From Umezawaea beigongshangensis (GTDB lineage: Bacteria; Actinomycetota; Actinomycetes; Mycobacteriales; Pseudonocardiaceae): a stretch of 64,000 nucleotides of DNA. The stretch is taken from NCBI RefSeq assembly GCF_016464305.1, contig NZ_JAEIOJ010000016.1, positions 44,251 through 108,250 of the forward strand. Reading direction: 5' to 3'. Position 1 is the stretch's first letter, and the number at the start of each line of letters is the position of its first letter. The notes beneath the pieces were generated by a model. The model did not search any database. It was not told the DNA's origin and saw only the letters and a list, made by a program, of their open reading frames with translations. This document shows positions 1 through 8,101 of the stretch, piece by piece. The position numbers were made by a program, and so were the translations under genes.

Positions 1-130
1 CGGAGACTTGGTGACGCACGAGTCCTGGAGCAACGAGGGGTTGTTCGCGTTGCTCCAGGGACTTCGGCGTCTTGCGGAAATCGGGGATCGGCGGGTGAAC
101 CTGCCGACCTTTGAGCTGTCAGGTCTGTGA
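1..130 (+). CDS. C-terminal fragment of a second HTH/Nudix-like regulator (cut by window edge)
   Basis: An open frame enters from the left edge and stops at TGA 128-130, giving 42 codons. The peptide shares the block WSNEGLFALLQGLRRL and the following VNLPT with the C-terminus of the large regulator encoded at 466-2037 on the other strand, so the two are paralogues facing each other around the small cupin gene. Only the tail is visible, so the rest of the protein and its start are unknown. Function is inferred from the paralogue alone. Confidence 0.6.
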   Translation, partial: GDLVTHESWSNEGLFALLQGLRRLAEIGDRRVNLPTFELSGL

Positions 131-481
131 CGGCCAGCGGACGGTGAGAACGGTGGAGTCTCCCAGCGCTTCCCACGAGTGGTCGACACCAGCACCCCAC
201 ATGACGTAGTCACCGGGGCGCGTCATGGTGATGTTGCCTTCCGTGGTGTCGATGCGAAAGTTTCCCTGTACCAGGAAGACCAGAGTGGTTCGCTGGTCGT
301 CGGAGGTCCACTCCACGCGCTTGTCGCCTGCCACGTGGTTGAACCACTTGACCTCGACGTCCTTCTGGGACCTGATGCCCAGGGCGGGGTCGATGAAGTG
401 ACCCACCAACCAGCCACGGGTGTCCGTCGCGTCTTCGTTGGCGTTCCCGGCTTGCCAGTTGACGGTCACTCTGTCTCCCAT
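119..481 (-). CDS. Small cupin-domain protein
   Basis: This is a 120-aa soluble protein with one cupin fold. The C-terminal half carries the beta-barrel signature around GDYVMWGAGVDHSWEA, and a charged segment earlier in the protein (residues 55-75) fits the first cupin motif. The ATG at 481 is used here. A GTG at 469 would give the tightest coupling, because it overlaps the TGA of the upstream regulator gene (466-468) in a GTGA arrangement. Either way the two genes form one operon. The single conserved His and the absence of a clear HxH pair make metal binding uncertain. The substrate is unknown; a ligand-binding or small-molecule role alongside the regulator is an inference. Confidence 0.75.
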   Translation of the reverse strand: MGDRVTVNWQAGNANEDATDTRGWLVGHFIDPALGIRSQKDVEVKWFNHVAGDKRVEWTSDDQRTTLVFLVQGNFRIDTTEGNITMTRPGDYVMWGAGVDHSWEALGDSTVLTVRWPSQT

Positions 482-2037
482 TCGATCGTCGGCAGGTTCA
501 CGCGGGTCCCGCCGATCGCTCGTAGTCGGCGAAGGCCCTGGAGCAGCGCGAACAGTCCCTCGTTGCTCCACGCTACATCGTTCACGAGTTCTTCTAGCAG
601 TTCAGCGTCGAGGCTGGAGTACTGGCGAAGGTTGGACGATTCCCAATTCGCTCGGATCTGACCGCCGAATTCGATCCAGAACTGCTCGTCTTCGACGACG
701 ACGAGGCTGGCGAACTCGAAGTTGCCGCTCACCAGGTTGAGGCCGAATCCGGTGCACTCCGTGCGGAGACGACCGGGAGCGGCTGTGAGCCAGCGCATCG
801 GTTCGGACAGGCGGCTCGGGTGCATCGGATCGGCGTGGCGCTGATCGCCCACCGTGTTGTCGATGTCCTCGCGGCCGAACAGCTCCTCTTCCATCTCCCG
901 TCGGAGCGTCGCGCCCACCTGTGCGTCGGCGCGGTAGTCGGTCAGCGGTTGGTGGAAGCCCTTCGGGATGACGGCCAAGCGTCGCGCGGCGTTGATGACG
1001 TGGCCCGAGCGCTCCTGGACGAGCAGGAGGTAGTCGGCTTCGCCGCGGAACGGGTCGGCCGGTCGTGCGATGGCGGTCAGAGCGAGGGTGCCGCCTGCGC
1101 ACATGCGGTCGGAGAGGTTCAGGACGGCAGCGACGTCGGGCAGGTAGGCATCGCGCAGGGGAAGGGAACCAGGGGTGATCGGCTGACCGGTGGTGAGCAC
1201 GTCGACCAGCTCGCCTTCCAGCAGGTCCATCGTCACCGCGTACCCCACGAAGTCGGTCACTCCAACAGCGCCGGCGAGCCGCTGCTTCTGCACGTCCACG
1301 CCGATCATGCGGTAGAGCGGCATGTTGACCAGGCGGTTGCCGAGGGCCAGCGCTTCGGCCAACCGCTGTGCCGCGCGCCCAGCGCTCTCCTCGTCCATCG
1401 TCAGGTGATCTTCGGGGGTTGTGGCAGCCAGTGTGAGTCGGTCGTGTCCTGGAACCAGCAGGCAGTCGAGGTCGAGCCAGTCCGGGTGCGTGAGCACGGT
1501 CGTGGACGCTCGGGTCATCGTGCCGAAGCGGGCGGCGTAGCGGCCGTGGCCGGTGGTGCTCGTGCCGTAGTAGTCGGTGAGCGCTCGGACGGTGTCGCGC
1601 TGGTTCACCCGTGCTCGGTGCGCACCCCGGTCGTGGAGCGCCCGAACGTCGAGTCGGACCAGGCGAGTGGCTACCTCGCGGCGCGCGGTTCCTGGCTCCC
1701 AATGGGCGTGGCGGTCCAGCCAGTCCAGTGCGGCGACGATGTTCGGGTCCGAGCTGAGCCGCACCTCGGCGTCGATGGCCGCGTTGTCCGGCAGGTCGAG
1801 ACGCGGTTCGCCGACCAGTTCGGAGAACCGAGCTTTGACCTCGGGCGCCGCTCTGGTGAACGCGGTGTCGAGGAGCTGTTGAACCTCCGTCTTCGGACGT
1901 GACTCGGGCTTCTGGTGCCACGACGTGACGGTTCGCGGTGCGACACCCAGGTACTCGGCGAAGCGCTCCTGGCTCATGCGCAGCGCTGCTTGAAGCGCGC
2001 ACGCGGTTCGGCCGGTCCAGCCGTTCGCCGTGGTCAT
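466..2037 (-). CDS. Large XRE-type HTH regulator with Nudix-like C-terminal region
   Basis: This is a 523-aa protein. Residues about 8-40 form a helix-turn-helix (MSQERFAEYLGVAPRTVTSW). A long middle region follows, and then a C-terminal part containing LRREMEEELFG, which resembles the core of a Nudix box (RExxEExG) but with the glycine offset by one residue, so catalytic activity is doubtful. Nudix-type proteins are known cargo of AICEs, which fits the setting. The ATG at 2037 starts the protein exactly at the HTH region; an upstream frame extension to 2157 has no domain support. It overlaps the cupin gene downstream, and a paralogue fragment lies at 1-130. The ligand and DNA targets are not visible. 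Confidence 0.75.
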   Translation of the reverse strand: MTTANGWTGRTACALQAALRMSQERFAEYLGVAPRTVTSWHQKPESRPKTEVQQLLDTAFTRAAPEVKARFSELVGEPRLDLPDNAAIDAEVRLSSDPNIVAALDWLDRHAHWEPGTARREVATRLVRLDVRALHDRGAHRARVNQRDTVRALTDYYGTSTTGHGRYAARFGTMTRASTTVLTHPDWLDLDCLLVPGHDRLTLAATTPEDHLTMDEESAGRAAQRLAEALALGNRLVNMPLYRMIGVDVQKQRLAGAVGVTDFVGYAVTMDLLEGELVDVLTTGQPITPGSLPLRDAYLPDVAAVLNLSDRMCAGGTLALTAIARPADPFRGEADYLLLVQERSGHVINAARRLAVIPKGFHQPLTDYRADAQVGATLRREMEEELFGREDIDNTVGDQRHADPMHPSRLSEPMRWLTAAPGRLRTECTGFGLNLVSGNFEFASLVVVEDEQFWIEFGGQIRANWESSNLRQYSSLDAELLEELVNDVAWSNEGLFALLQGLRRLRAIGGTRVNLPTIEWETE

Positions 2038-2175
2038 CTCGTCGCTACCCCCGAAGCGCGATGTGCGGTGAACCTGCGGTGTGCCTGCGGTGGTCGTTCG
2101 TGGGCTCCGGCGCTGATCCGCAGTGGAATTGGCGACATGGAAAACACACCGCTCCACCTGGGGAAACGCACCGGA

Positions 2176-2559
2176 CTACCGGCGCTCGCGGACGTGCTCG
2201 ACCACAGTCGAGAGGTCCGATTTCAGGTCGTCCAAGCGGGCGGTGATCTCGCTCAGGCGTTGCTCGACCGAGTCCAGCCGGGACCACAGGCTGTCGGTCG
2301 GGTCCGTCACCGGCTCATCGGCTTCCGGCGGCCGTCGCCCGTGCAGCACGGCGTCGAGGTGTTGCGGGTGCCAGCCGAGCGCGGTGGAGAGGGACTCCAG
2401 CGTTCGCGGACTGCGGCGGCGTTCCACCGTGTGGTGTTGCACCTCGCGGACGATCGCCTGGGAGACGTGCGAGCGTTCCGCGAGTTCCCGCTGACGCCAA
2501 CCCAGCTCGTTCACGCGCTGGTTGATGGCTTTGGCGACTGCCGCCCAATCCTCCGACAC
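2176..2559 (-). CDS. XRE-family repressor of the integrated element
   Basis: This is a 127-aa protein with an N-terminal helix-turn-helix (about residues 15-45, RQRELAERSHVSQAIVREV) and a C-terminal heptad-patterned helix (about residues 90-125) likely to dimerise by coiled coil. It is transcribed divergently from the transfer operon that begins at 2726, the usual position of the repressor in conjugative and phage-like elements. The intergenic region holds three near-identical 12-bp palindromes, and two more copies lie upstream of and within the integrase region. I infer that this protein binds them. It could be an activator instead; no effector domain is visible. Confidence 0.8.
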   Translation of the reverse strand: MSEDWAAVAKAINQRVNELGWRQRELAERSHVSQAIVREVQHHTVERRRSPRTLESLSTALGWHPQHLDAVLHGRRPPEADEPVTDPTDSLWSRLDSVEQRLSEITARLDDLKSDLSTVVEHVRERR

Positions 2560-2584
2560 GTATTCCTCCGCGCTCCGCCTCAGC

Positions 2585-2699
2585 GCTGAGATTAGCCGCC
2601 TTCTTCTGATTTGTGACGTGACACGGCGTGTTTTGCGCCGCGTGCAACCAAGCGCGCTCGCGCTAGCGCTGAAATCAGCATTGCAGTGTTGAAATCATT
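2585..2699. promoter_or_regulatory. Divergent control region with three copies of a 12-bp palindrome
   Basis: Between the XRE gene and the transfer operon lie GCTGAGATTAGC (2585-2596), GCTGAAATCAGC (2668-2679) and GTTGAAATCATT (2688-2699). The last two are spaced exactly 20 bp apart, about two helical turns, and sit 25-60 bp upstream of the first operon start. The stretch is clearly richer in A/T than its surroundings. A palindromic half-site (GCTGA/TCAGC) with a 2-bp spacer fits an XRE dimer. The link to the repressor gene at 2176-2559 is inferred. Confidence 0.6.
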
Positions 2700-2725
2700 A
2701 ATCACCTGTGACGAAGGGCTTTCTC

Positions 2726-2917
2726 ATGCATACTGCTCTGCCCTCTTCCGGTTACACCGTTCGTCAGGCGGCTTGGGTGCTCGGGATCGAGCCGTCCACG
2801 ATCCACCGCGCGATCCGGCTCGGCACGCTGCGCTTGGAGCGCCGACGCGGTCGGCTCGTGATCCCCGTGAGCCTGCTGGTGCGTCTGCTCGGCGATCCCT
2901 CCGGGGAGATGCCGTGA
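2726..2917 (+). CDS. Excisionase-like small HTH protein
   Basis: This is a 63-aa protein made almost entirely of one MerR/Xis-type winged helix: YTVRQAAWVLGIEPSTIHRA followed by a basic strand and IPVSLLVRLL. Such proteins act as recombination directionality factors or operon regulators in integrative elements. The ATG at 2726 is preceded by GAAGGG (2713-2718) with 7-bp spacing, which decides the start; a GTG at 2708 would place the ribosome site inside the gene. Its stop overlaps the GTG of the WhiB gene (GTGA at 2914-2917). Whether it controls excision or transfer-gene expression cannot be told from the sequence. Confidence 0.75.
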   Translation: MHTALPSSGYTVRQAAWVLGIEPSTIHRAIRLGTLRLERRRGRLVIPVSLLVRLLGDPSGEMP

Positions 2918-3243
2918 ACCTCACCTCGATCGCTTGGGAGCTGGATCGACTCCGATGGGCGCCGACTGCGGTGCTCGACCAGGTCGTTGCACGCGACGGC
3001 CTGTGCATGTGGGTACTCGCCGACGAGCCCTCGTGGGCTGACGAGGACATGACCGATCGAGAGCTGGCCGCGCGGATGTGCGCGGGCTGTTCCGTGCGGG
3101 ACGAGTGCCTGGAACTGGAGTTGCGCACCGCTGGGGACGACACCGTCGGCGTGTGGGGCGGGTTGTCCGCCGACGACCGGCGCGAGCTGCACCCGTACTG
3201 GTTGCGACGCGGTGATCGAGCTGAGAGGGGACCGCGTTCATGA
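2914..3243 (+). CDS. WhiB-family iron-sulfur transcription factor
   Basis: This is a 109-aa protein with the WhiB layout. A first Cys lies near residue 31 (DGLCMW), followed by MCAGCSVRDEC, which supplies the CxxCx5C part of the [4Fe-4S] ligand set, and then the GVWGG turn (about residues 85-89) and a short basic tail. WhiB-like proteins bind the primary sigma factor and tune promoter choice in actinobacteria; some phages and plasmids carry their own copies. Here the gene is embedded in the transfer operon with 4-bp overlaps at both ends, so it is made together with the transfer proteins. Its targets are unknown. Confidence 0.9.
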   Translation: MNLTSIAWELDRLRWAPTAVLDQVVARDGLCMWVLADEPSWADEDMTDRELAARMCAGCSVRDECLELELRTAGDDTVGVWGGLSADDRRELHPYWLRRGDRAERGPRS

Positions 3244-3572
3244 ACACCCTCAGCGTGACGCCCACTCAACTGCTGGCCGGGCTCGGTGTGGTCCTGGTGC
3301 TCCTGTTCGTCTGGCGATCCGGTGCTCGGCGAGCGAAGGCTGCGGCTAACGCGGCACGAACGAGCGCCCGGTTCGTATCGCTCGCCGGGCGGGTGCTGGT
3401 CAACGCTGCGTTGATCGTGCTCGTCCAGTGGGTGGTCATCAGCTACGGAAGGGACCTGTGGCTGACGCTGGCCGCGCTCGCCGTTCCCGCCCTGTTCGCC
3501 TCCTACACGCTGACGCGGGCGCTGACCGTCACCACCTACGAACCGTCACGTCGCCGGGGTGAGCGGCGATGA
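3240..3572 (+). CDS. Small membrane protein of the transfer operon
   Basis: This is a 110-aa protein. One hydrophobic helix lies at about residues 11-26, followed by a basic, Ala-rich stretch, and a hydrophobic hairpin lies at about residues 47-90, ending in a very basic tail. It starts at ATG 3240 (ATGA overlap with the WhiB stop) and its stop overlaps the next start at 3569. Small membrane proteins in this position in AICEs and Streptomyces plasmids belong to the Spd group, involved in spreading the element between mycelial compartments. There is no recognisable domain, so that role is positional inference. Confidence 0.65.
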   Translation: MNTLSVTPTQLLAGLGVVLVLLFVWRSGARRAKAAANAARTSARFVSLAGRVLVNAALIVLVQWVVISYGRDLWLTLAALAVPALFASYTLTRALTVTTYEPSRRRGERR

Positions 3573-4171
3573 GCGAACCTCTTGAACGCGTGGCTCGTCA
3601 GGTGGACCGGCTCTGTTGGACCGGCATCCTGCTCGGACTGGCCTTCACGATGACCAACGTCCAGCAGTTCGCGGCGGCCGGTGCGCCCGCGTGGTCGCTG
3701 GTGTGGTGTGCGGCGTGGCTGCTCGACCCGATGGTGTCGCTCGTGCTGCTGGCCATCCTCCGGGCCGAGCAGGTGACGGCCCGGCACGGGGTGCGCATGG
3801 GTGGCTGGGTGCGCGCGGCGAAGTGGTTCACGCTCGCAGCCACCTACGTGATGAACACCTGGAGCGCGTTCGCGGTCGGTTCGGCTGCGTCGGTGGTGCT
3901 GCACTCGGTGCCGCCGTTGGTCGTGTTCGTGGCTGCGGAAGCGGTCACCGAACTGCGGGACAAGCTCGGCGCGGTGGTGACCGCCGCGCCGAGCGCTCCG
4001 ACAGCTCCGGCTCCACGGACGTCGTTCGCGGACTACCTCGCAGCGGCGCAGGCCGCTCGAACACCCGAGGTGACGGTGACGCCGGCGTGGGTGCGGGAGG
4101 TCACCGGGTGTTCACGAGGGCTGTCCTCCCGGCTCGCGGCGGCGCTCACGAAGGACGGGAGCCGTTCATGA
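3569..4171 (+). CDS. SpdB/DUF2637-like spread protein
   Basis: This is a 200-aa protein with four predicted membrane segments in the first 130 residues (about 16-36, 42-64, 78-98 and 100-120). A Pro/Ala linker follows, and then a soluble C-terminal domain with a helix-turn-helix look (WVREVTGCSRGLSSRLAAAL). A membrane half plus a short DNA-binding-like tail is the pattern of the DUF2637/SpdB proteins encoded next to Tra in actinomycete elements, where they assist intramycelial spread. It overlaps the tra gene by 4 bp (ATGA at 4168-4171). Confidence 0.7.
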   Translation: MSEPLERVARQVDRLCWTGILLGLAFTMTNVQQFAAAGAPAWSLVWCAAWLLDPMVSLVLLAILRAEQVTARHGVRMGGWVRAAKWFTLAATYVMNTWSAFAVGSAASVVLHSVPPLVVFVAAEAVTELRDKLGAVVTAAPSAPTAPAPRTSFADYLAAAQAARTPEVTVTPAWVREVTGCSRGLSSRLAAALTKDGSRS

Positions 4172-6261
4172 ACGGCGACTTGGTGCCTGCGGAACGGGTG
4201 TTGGACGGTGAGCTGGTCGCGGAGCCGTCCACGCTGGCTCGGCGGTTGGAGAGCGGTTGGCGGCGTGCGCGTGCTGTCCCTCCCGCGTTGAAGTCGCGTC
4301 AGGCGCTCCGGCTGGCGGTGAAGGACGCGCTCGGCTGGTTCGTGCGGTCGCCGGGGAGGTTCCTCGGTGGAGTCGTTCGAGGCGGGGTGGTCGCTGCTCG
4401 GGCGTGGCGGCGGTGGGTGCGCGTGCGGGACTACCGGGAGGCTGCCGAGCAGTCCGAGAAGCTGGCGGACAAGTTCGTGGAGATCCGGGCGCTGACGCTG
4501 TTCCGGTGGAAGGTGACAGGTGCCGTGTTCGGCGGGGGCGCGGCAGTGCTGATGGTGCTGCACCTCCTGTACGGCTCGGTTGTCCTGTGGAGTGCGGTCG
4601 GTGCGGCATCGGTAGCGCTGGCGGTCACGGGGCGGCGGAAGGACGGCTCGCCGGGGCGGAAGGCGGTGCTCGCCGGTCCACGCACGCTGACATGGACGAT
4701 GGATTCCCAAGTGCTGGTCGACGCCTTCCGGGACGCGAAGCTCGTCGGCAAGGACGAGACGCTGCGCCTGGTAGAGCGAGCGGCACGAGTCGGCGACGGC
4801 TGGGCGGTCACCGTCGACCTGCCTGCCACGCGCAAGGCGGCTGACGTGATCAAGAACCGGGACGCGCTCGCGTCGGCGCTTGCGGTGGACGAGGTTCAGC
4901 TCATCGTGGAGCGGGTCCGCGGTCGAGGCGGCCACGCCGGGCGGGTGTTCCTGTGGGTGGCGGATGAGGACCCGTACTCGGGTCCGCCGTTGCGGACACC
5001 GTTGCTGGACGTGGAGCAGTGGGACGCGTGGCGGCCGGTGCCGTTCGGGCGGGACGCGCGCAACCGCCGGATCGACCTGCCCCTGGTGTGGACGTCGTTG
5101 TTGGTCGGTGCGATTCCCAGGCAGGGCAAGACGTTCGCCACGCGGCTGGCCGTTGCTGGGCTGGTCTTGGACCCGTACACGCGGCTGTACGTGTTCGACG
5201 GGAAGGGCGGCAAGGACTGGGAGGCCGCCGAGCAGATCGCCCACCGGTACGTGTGCGGGGACGGGAACGAGCACGCGTACGCCGTGCGGGATCACCTCGT
5301 GGAGTTGGTGGCCGAGGTTCAGACCCGGTACGCGCGAATGGCCACCTTGGACGACGAGGTCTGTCCGGAGTCGAAGATCACGCCTGCCATCTCGCGGGAC
5401 GCAGACCTCGGGATGCCCGTCACGGCCGTGGTGATCGACGAGGTTCAGGTGTTCCTGGAGAACCCGACGCGGGAGCAGGTCGGCGGCAAGAAGACGACGC
5501 TCGGCGCGTACGTCGCGGACCTGCTGACGTACCTCGTGCGGAAGGGGCCGGCGGCCGGGGTGGTGGTCGTTCTGGCGACTCAGCGGCCTGACTCGAACAC
5601 CATCCCGTCCCGGCTCCGGGCGGTGCTCGGTTCGCGGTTCGCGTTGCGGGTGATGGACTGGCGGGACTCCAACATCGTGCTCGGCGAGCAGATGAACACC
5701 CGTGGCTACGACGCGTCGACGTTGCTGCCGAGTCACAAGGGAGTCGGCATCCTGCGGCCGGACGGGGAGACGGACGCGGGAGCGGACACGGTCGCCATGA
5801 CCGTGCGGACGTACTACATGCCGAACGCCGAGTGGCGGGTGATCTGCGGGCGTGGCCGGGCGTTGCGGGAGGCTGCGCGGACGCTCGCCGGTCACGCGGT
5901 CGGTGACGACGCACCCCGGCCGGTCGACGCCGTGTCCGTGGTCAAGGCGCTCGTGAGCGGTACGGCTGACGGCTGGGTGAGTGAGCTGCCGGAGCCGTTG
6001 GCGGCGGTCGTGGACCACCTCGGTGAGGAGTTGGACGAGCGGGGGTTCGTGCCCACCGCCGAACTGGTCGAGGCGCTGGAGGTGGACACTGTCCGGTTCG
6101 CGCGGGAGATGGGTGAGCTGGGCTGCAAGCCGCTGCGCCAGTACGTACCGGACGGCGAGAGCACGCGGCGCGTGCGCGGCTACCTGACGGCGGACATCCG
6201 GGCGGCTGTCGAGCGAGTAGCGATTGATGAAATCGGCTCACAGGACCGTGATCAGGCATGA
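4168..6261 (+). CDS. FtsK/SpoIIIE-type DNA translocase (Tra protein of the element)
   Basis: This is a 697-aa protein. Residues about 113-153 form two membrane helices. The ATPase domain follows with Walker A GAIPRQGKT near residue 314 and Walker B VVIDE near residue 421, then ATQRPDSNTIPSRLRAVLGS, the conserved sensor region of FtsK-like motors. In actinomycete integrative elements this single protein pumps double-stranded DNA into the recipient. The C-terminal 90 residues look like a winged helix, as in TraB, which recognises short repeats on the element. A start at 4168 overlaps the SpdB stop. The length and layout match intact TraSA/TraB relatives, and no damage is seen. Confidence 0.9.
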   Translation: MNGDLVPAERVLDGELVAEPSTLARRLESGWRRARAVPPALKSRQALRLAVKDALGWFVRSPGRFLGGVVRGGVVAARAWRRWVRVRDYREAAEQSEKLADKFVEIRALTLFRWKVTGAVFGGGAAVLMVLHLLYGSVVLWSAVGAASVALAVTGRRKDGSPGRKAVLAGPRTLTWTMDSQVLVDAFRDAKLVGKDETLRLVERAARVGDGWAVTVDLPATRKAADVIKNRDALASALAVDEVQLIVERVRGRGGHAGRVFLWVADEDPYSGPPLRTPLLDVEQWDAWRPVPFGRDARNRRIDLPLVWTSLLVGAIPRQGKTFATRLAVAGLVLDPYTRLYVFDGKGGKDWEAAEQIAHRYVCGDGNEHAYAVRDHLVELVAEVQTRYARMATLDDEVCPESKITPAISRDADLGMPVTAVVIDEVQVFLENPTREQVGGKKTTLGAYVADLLTYLVRKGPAAGVVVVLATQRPDSNTIPSRLRAVLGSRFALRVMDWRDSNIVLGEQMNTRGYDASTLLPSHKGVGILRPDGETDAGADTVAMTVRTYYMPNAEWRVICGRGRALREAARTLAGHAVGDDAPRPVDAVSVVKALVSGTADGWVSELPEPLAAVVDHLGEELDERGFVPTAELVEALEVDTVRFAREMGELGCKPLRQYVPDGESTRRVRGYLTADIRAAVERVAIDEIGSQDRDQA
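6226..6237. promoter_or_regulatory. Copy of the element's 12-bp palindrome near the end of tra
   Basis: GATGAAATCGGC differs at two positions from GCTGAAATCAGC. It lies inside the last codons of the tra gene and 21 bp before the ATG of the 50-aa gene, so it could control a promoter for the 50-aa gene and integrase. Confidence 0.4.
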
Positions 6262-6410
6262 TCACTGATGAGTGGATCGCAGTGCGATTGCCGAGCGAAC
6301 TTCCGGTGCTCACGCCTAATACCAGCCGCATCCTGCTTGCCATACTGGTCGAACTGACCGAGCTGGAGGTCCTGGACGGACCTCCAGAAGGGGGTGACGA
6401 TGACTGCTGA
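6258..6410 (+). CDS. 50-aa hypothetical protein between tra and integrase
   Basis: The ATG at 6258 overlaps the tra stop (ATGA) and the frame runs 50 codons to TGA 6408-6410, overlapping the first codons of the integrase gene. The peptide has a leucine-rich helix in the middle (about residues 24-40, ILLAILVELTELEVL) and an acidic tail. Coupling at both ends argues that it is translated. No family is recognised; it may link expression of transfer and integration genes. Confidence 0.5.
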   Translation: MITDEWIAVRLPSELPVLTPNTSRILLAILVELTELEVLDGPPEGGDDDC

Positions 6411-6417
6411 AATCAGC
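6406..6417. promoter_or_regulatory. Exact copy of the palindrome GCTGAAATCAGC at the integrase start
   Basis: This 12-mer is identical to the one at 2668-2679 and covers codons 3-6 of the integrase gene. A repressor bound here could block transcription elongation or a promoter just upstream. It is the strongest evidence that the motif is a shared control site and not chance. Confidence 0.5.
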
Positions 6418-7620
6418 CAGAACTCGTGGGCGACGCTGGACGAGCTGCTGGGTGTGGAGGTGGCCGACACGGTCGAGGACGGCATCGGGCCGCTGGCGGC
6501 GTACGGCCGGTGTTCGACCGAGGACAACCAGGACCCGGAGACCTCGCGCGGATGGCAGTTCGGCAACGCGCGGAAGTTCGTGGAGCCCCTGGGTGGCCAC
6601 GTGGTCGCGGAGTTCTTCGACGTGGGACAGTCGCGGTCGGTGCCGTGGGAGCGTCGGGAGGAGGCTTCTCGCCTGCTGGCGGCGTTGAAGAACCCGGATC
6701 GCGGGTGGAACGCGCTCGTGGTGGGAGAGGGCACGCGGTGCTGGTTCGGAAACCAGTTCTCGTTGATCGCACCCCGGTTCGCCGCCTACGGGGTCGATCT
6801 GTGGGTGCCTGAGCTGGGCGGGCGGTTCGACGCGCGGAACCCGTCGCACAAGATGCTGATGAGCGTGCTGGGCGGGATGAGCGAGTCCGAACGCCAGCAC
6901 GTCCAGGCTCGGGTGCGCGCGGCGATGGACGCCCAGGTGGTCAACGAGGGGCGACACCAGGGAGGACGCGCACCCTACGGGTACGTGGTGGTCGATGGTG
7001 GTCCGCATCCGAATCCGAGGAAGGCGGCCGAGGGACACCGGCTTCGGAAGCTGGCGCTCGACGAGCCCTCCGTCGAGGTGGTGCGGCGGATCTTCGCCGA
7101 GTACCTGTCTGGGCAGAAGGGCGACCGGGCCATTGCCAACGTGCTGAATCGGGCGGGTGTCCCGTGCCCTTCGGCTCGGCGGCCGGAGCAGAACCGGCAC
7201 CGGATCGCGGACGGCTGGCAGGGCAGCACGGTCCGGGCGATTCTGGAGAACCCCCGGTACACGGGGTTCGCGTTCTTCGGCCGCTGGGCTCGGCAGGAAA
7301 CGCTGCTCGACCCCGACGACGTGGCCGCCGGTCACGTGGTCCGGTTCCGGCGCGCTGCGCCCGAGAAGGTGGTCCGCTCTCGTCAGCCCGCGCATCCGGC
7401 CGTGGTGACGGTCGAGGAGTTCGTGGAGGCTCAGTTGCTGCGACGCTCGCGCGCGGCTGGCGGGTTGGCCGCGAGCCGGAAGTTGGAGCGCGGCCCGAAG
7501 GCGACCAAGCGGCCGTACCCGCTTCGCGGACGTGTCCGCTGCGCGTACTGCTCGCGGCGAATGGAGGGAACGCCGCGCAAGACGCGCACCTACTACCGGT
7601 GCTCGGCGCGAACGCTGGTC

Positions 7621-7644
7621 CCCGGCTCCCCGGCTCCCCGGCTC
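7621..7644. repeat. Three tandem copies of CCCGGCTC in the integrase gene
   Basis: Units lie at 7621-7628, 7629-7636 and 7637-7644. The third copy shifts the frame and brings TGA 7645-7647 into phase. Two copies would keep the integrase open. Short GC-rich repeats are prone to slipped-strand replication. Confidence 0.9.
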
Positions 7645-8101
7645 TGAGCACTCACCCGAACAACGTCTACCTTCCCGAAGCGGCCGTGTTGGAGCCGCTG
7701 GGCAAGTGGCTGGGCGGGCTGTTCGCTCCAGAGAACCGCGACCGCACGGTTGTCGCGCTGGTCGCATCGCAGAAAAAGATCACTGCCACGTCCGCCGCGC
7801 ACGATGTGGCGAAGAAGCGGTTGGAGGCGGCGGAAAGCAGGCTGAAGCGGCTTCAAGCCGCTATCGAGGCCGGGGTGGAACCAGCCGCGCTGGTCGAGGC
7901 GATCAACGAGGCCCAGGCTCAGCGGAGCGCCGCGAGGGCGGAGTTGAACGGGACGAGCACGCCGGACGGAATCACCGATGCCGAGGTCCACGCCATGCTC
8001 GACGCGCTCGGGGACGTGGGGAGCATCATCGGCCGTGGTGATCCGGCGAAGTTGGAAGACCTGTTCGCCGGACTCGGGCTGGAAATGCTCTACAACGCCG
8101 A

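Noticed and set aside
1..30. Left attachment site of the element at the window edge
   Set aside because: Only GGAGACTTG resembles the tRNA-Leu 3' end, too short to support; the left end is probably outside the window.
3616..4167. Tra protein starting much further upstream
   Set aside because: That frame overlaps the SpdB-like gene and is Arg/Gly noise; the ATGA-coupled start at 4168 begins the real protein.
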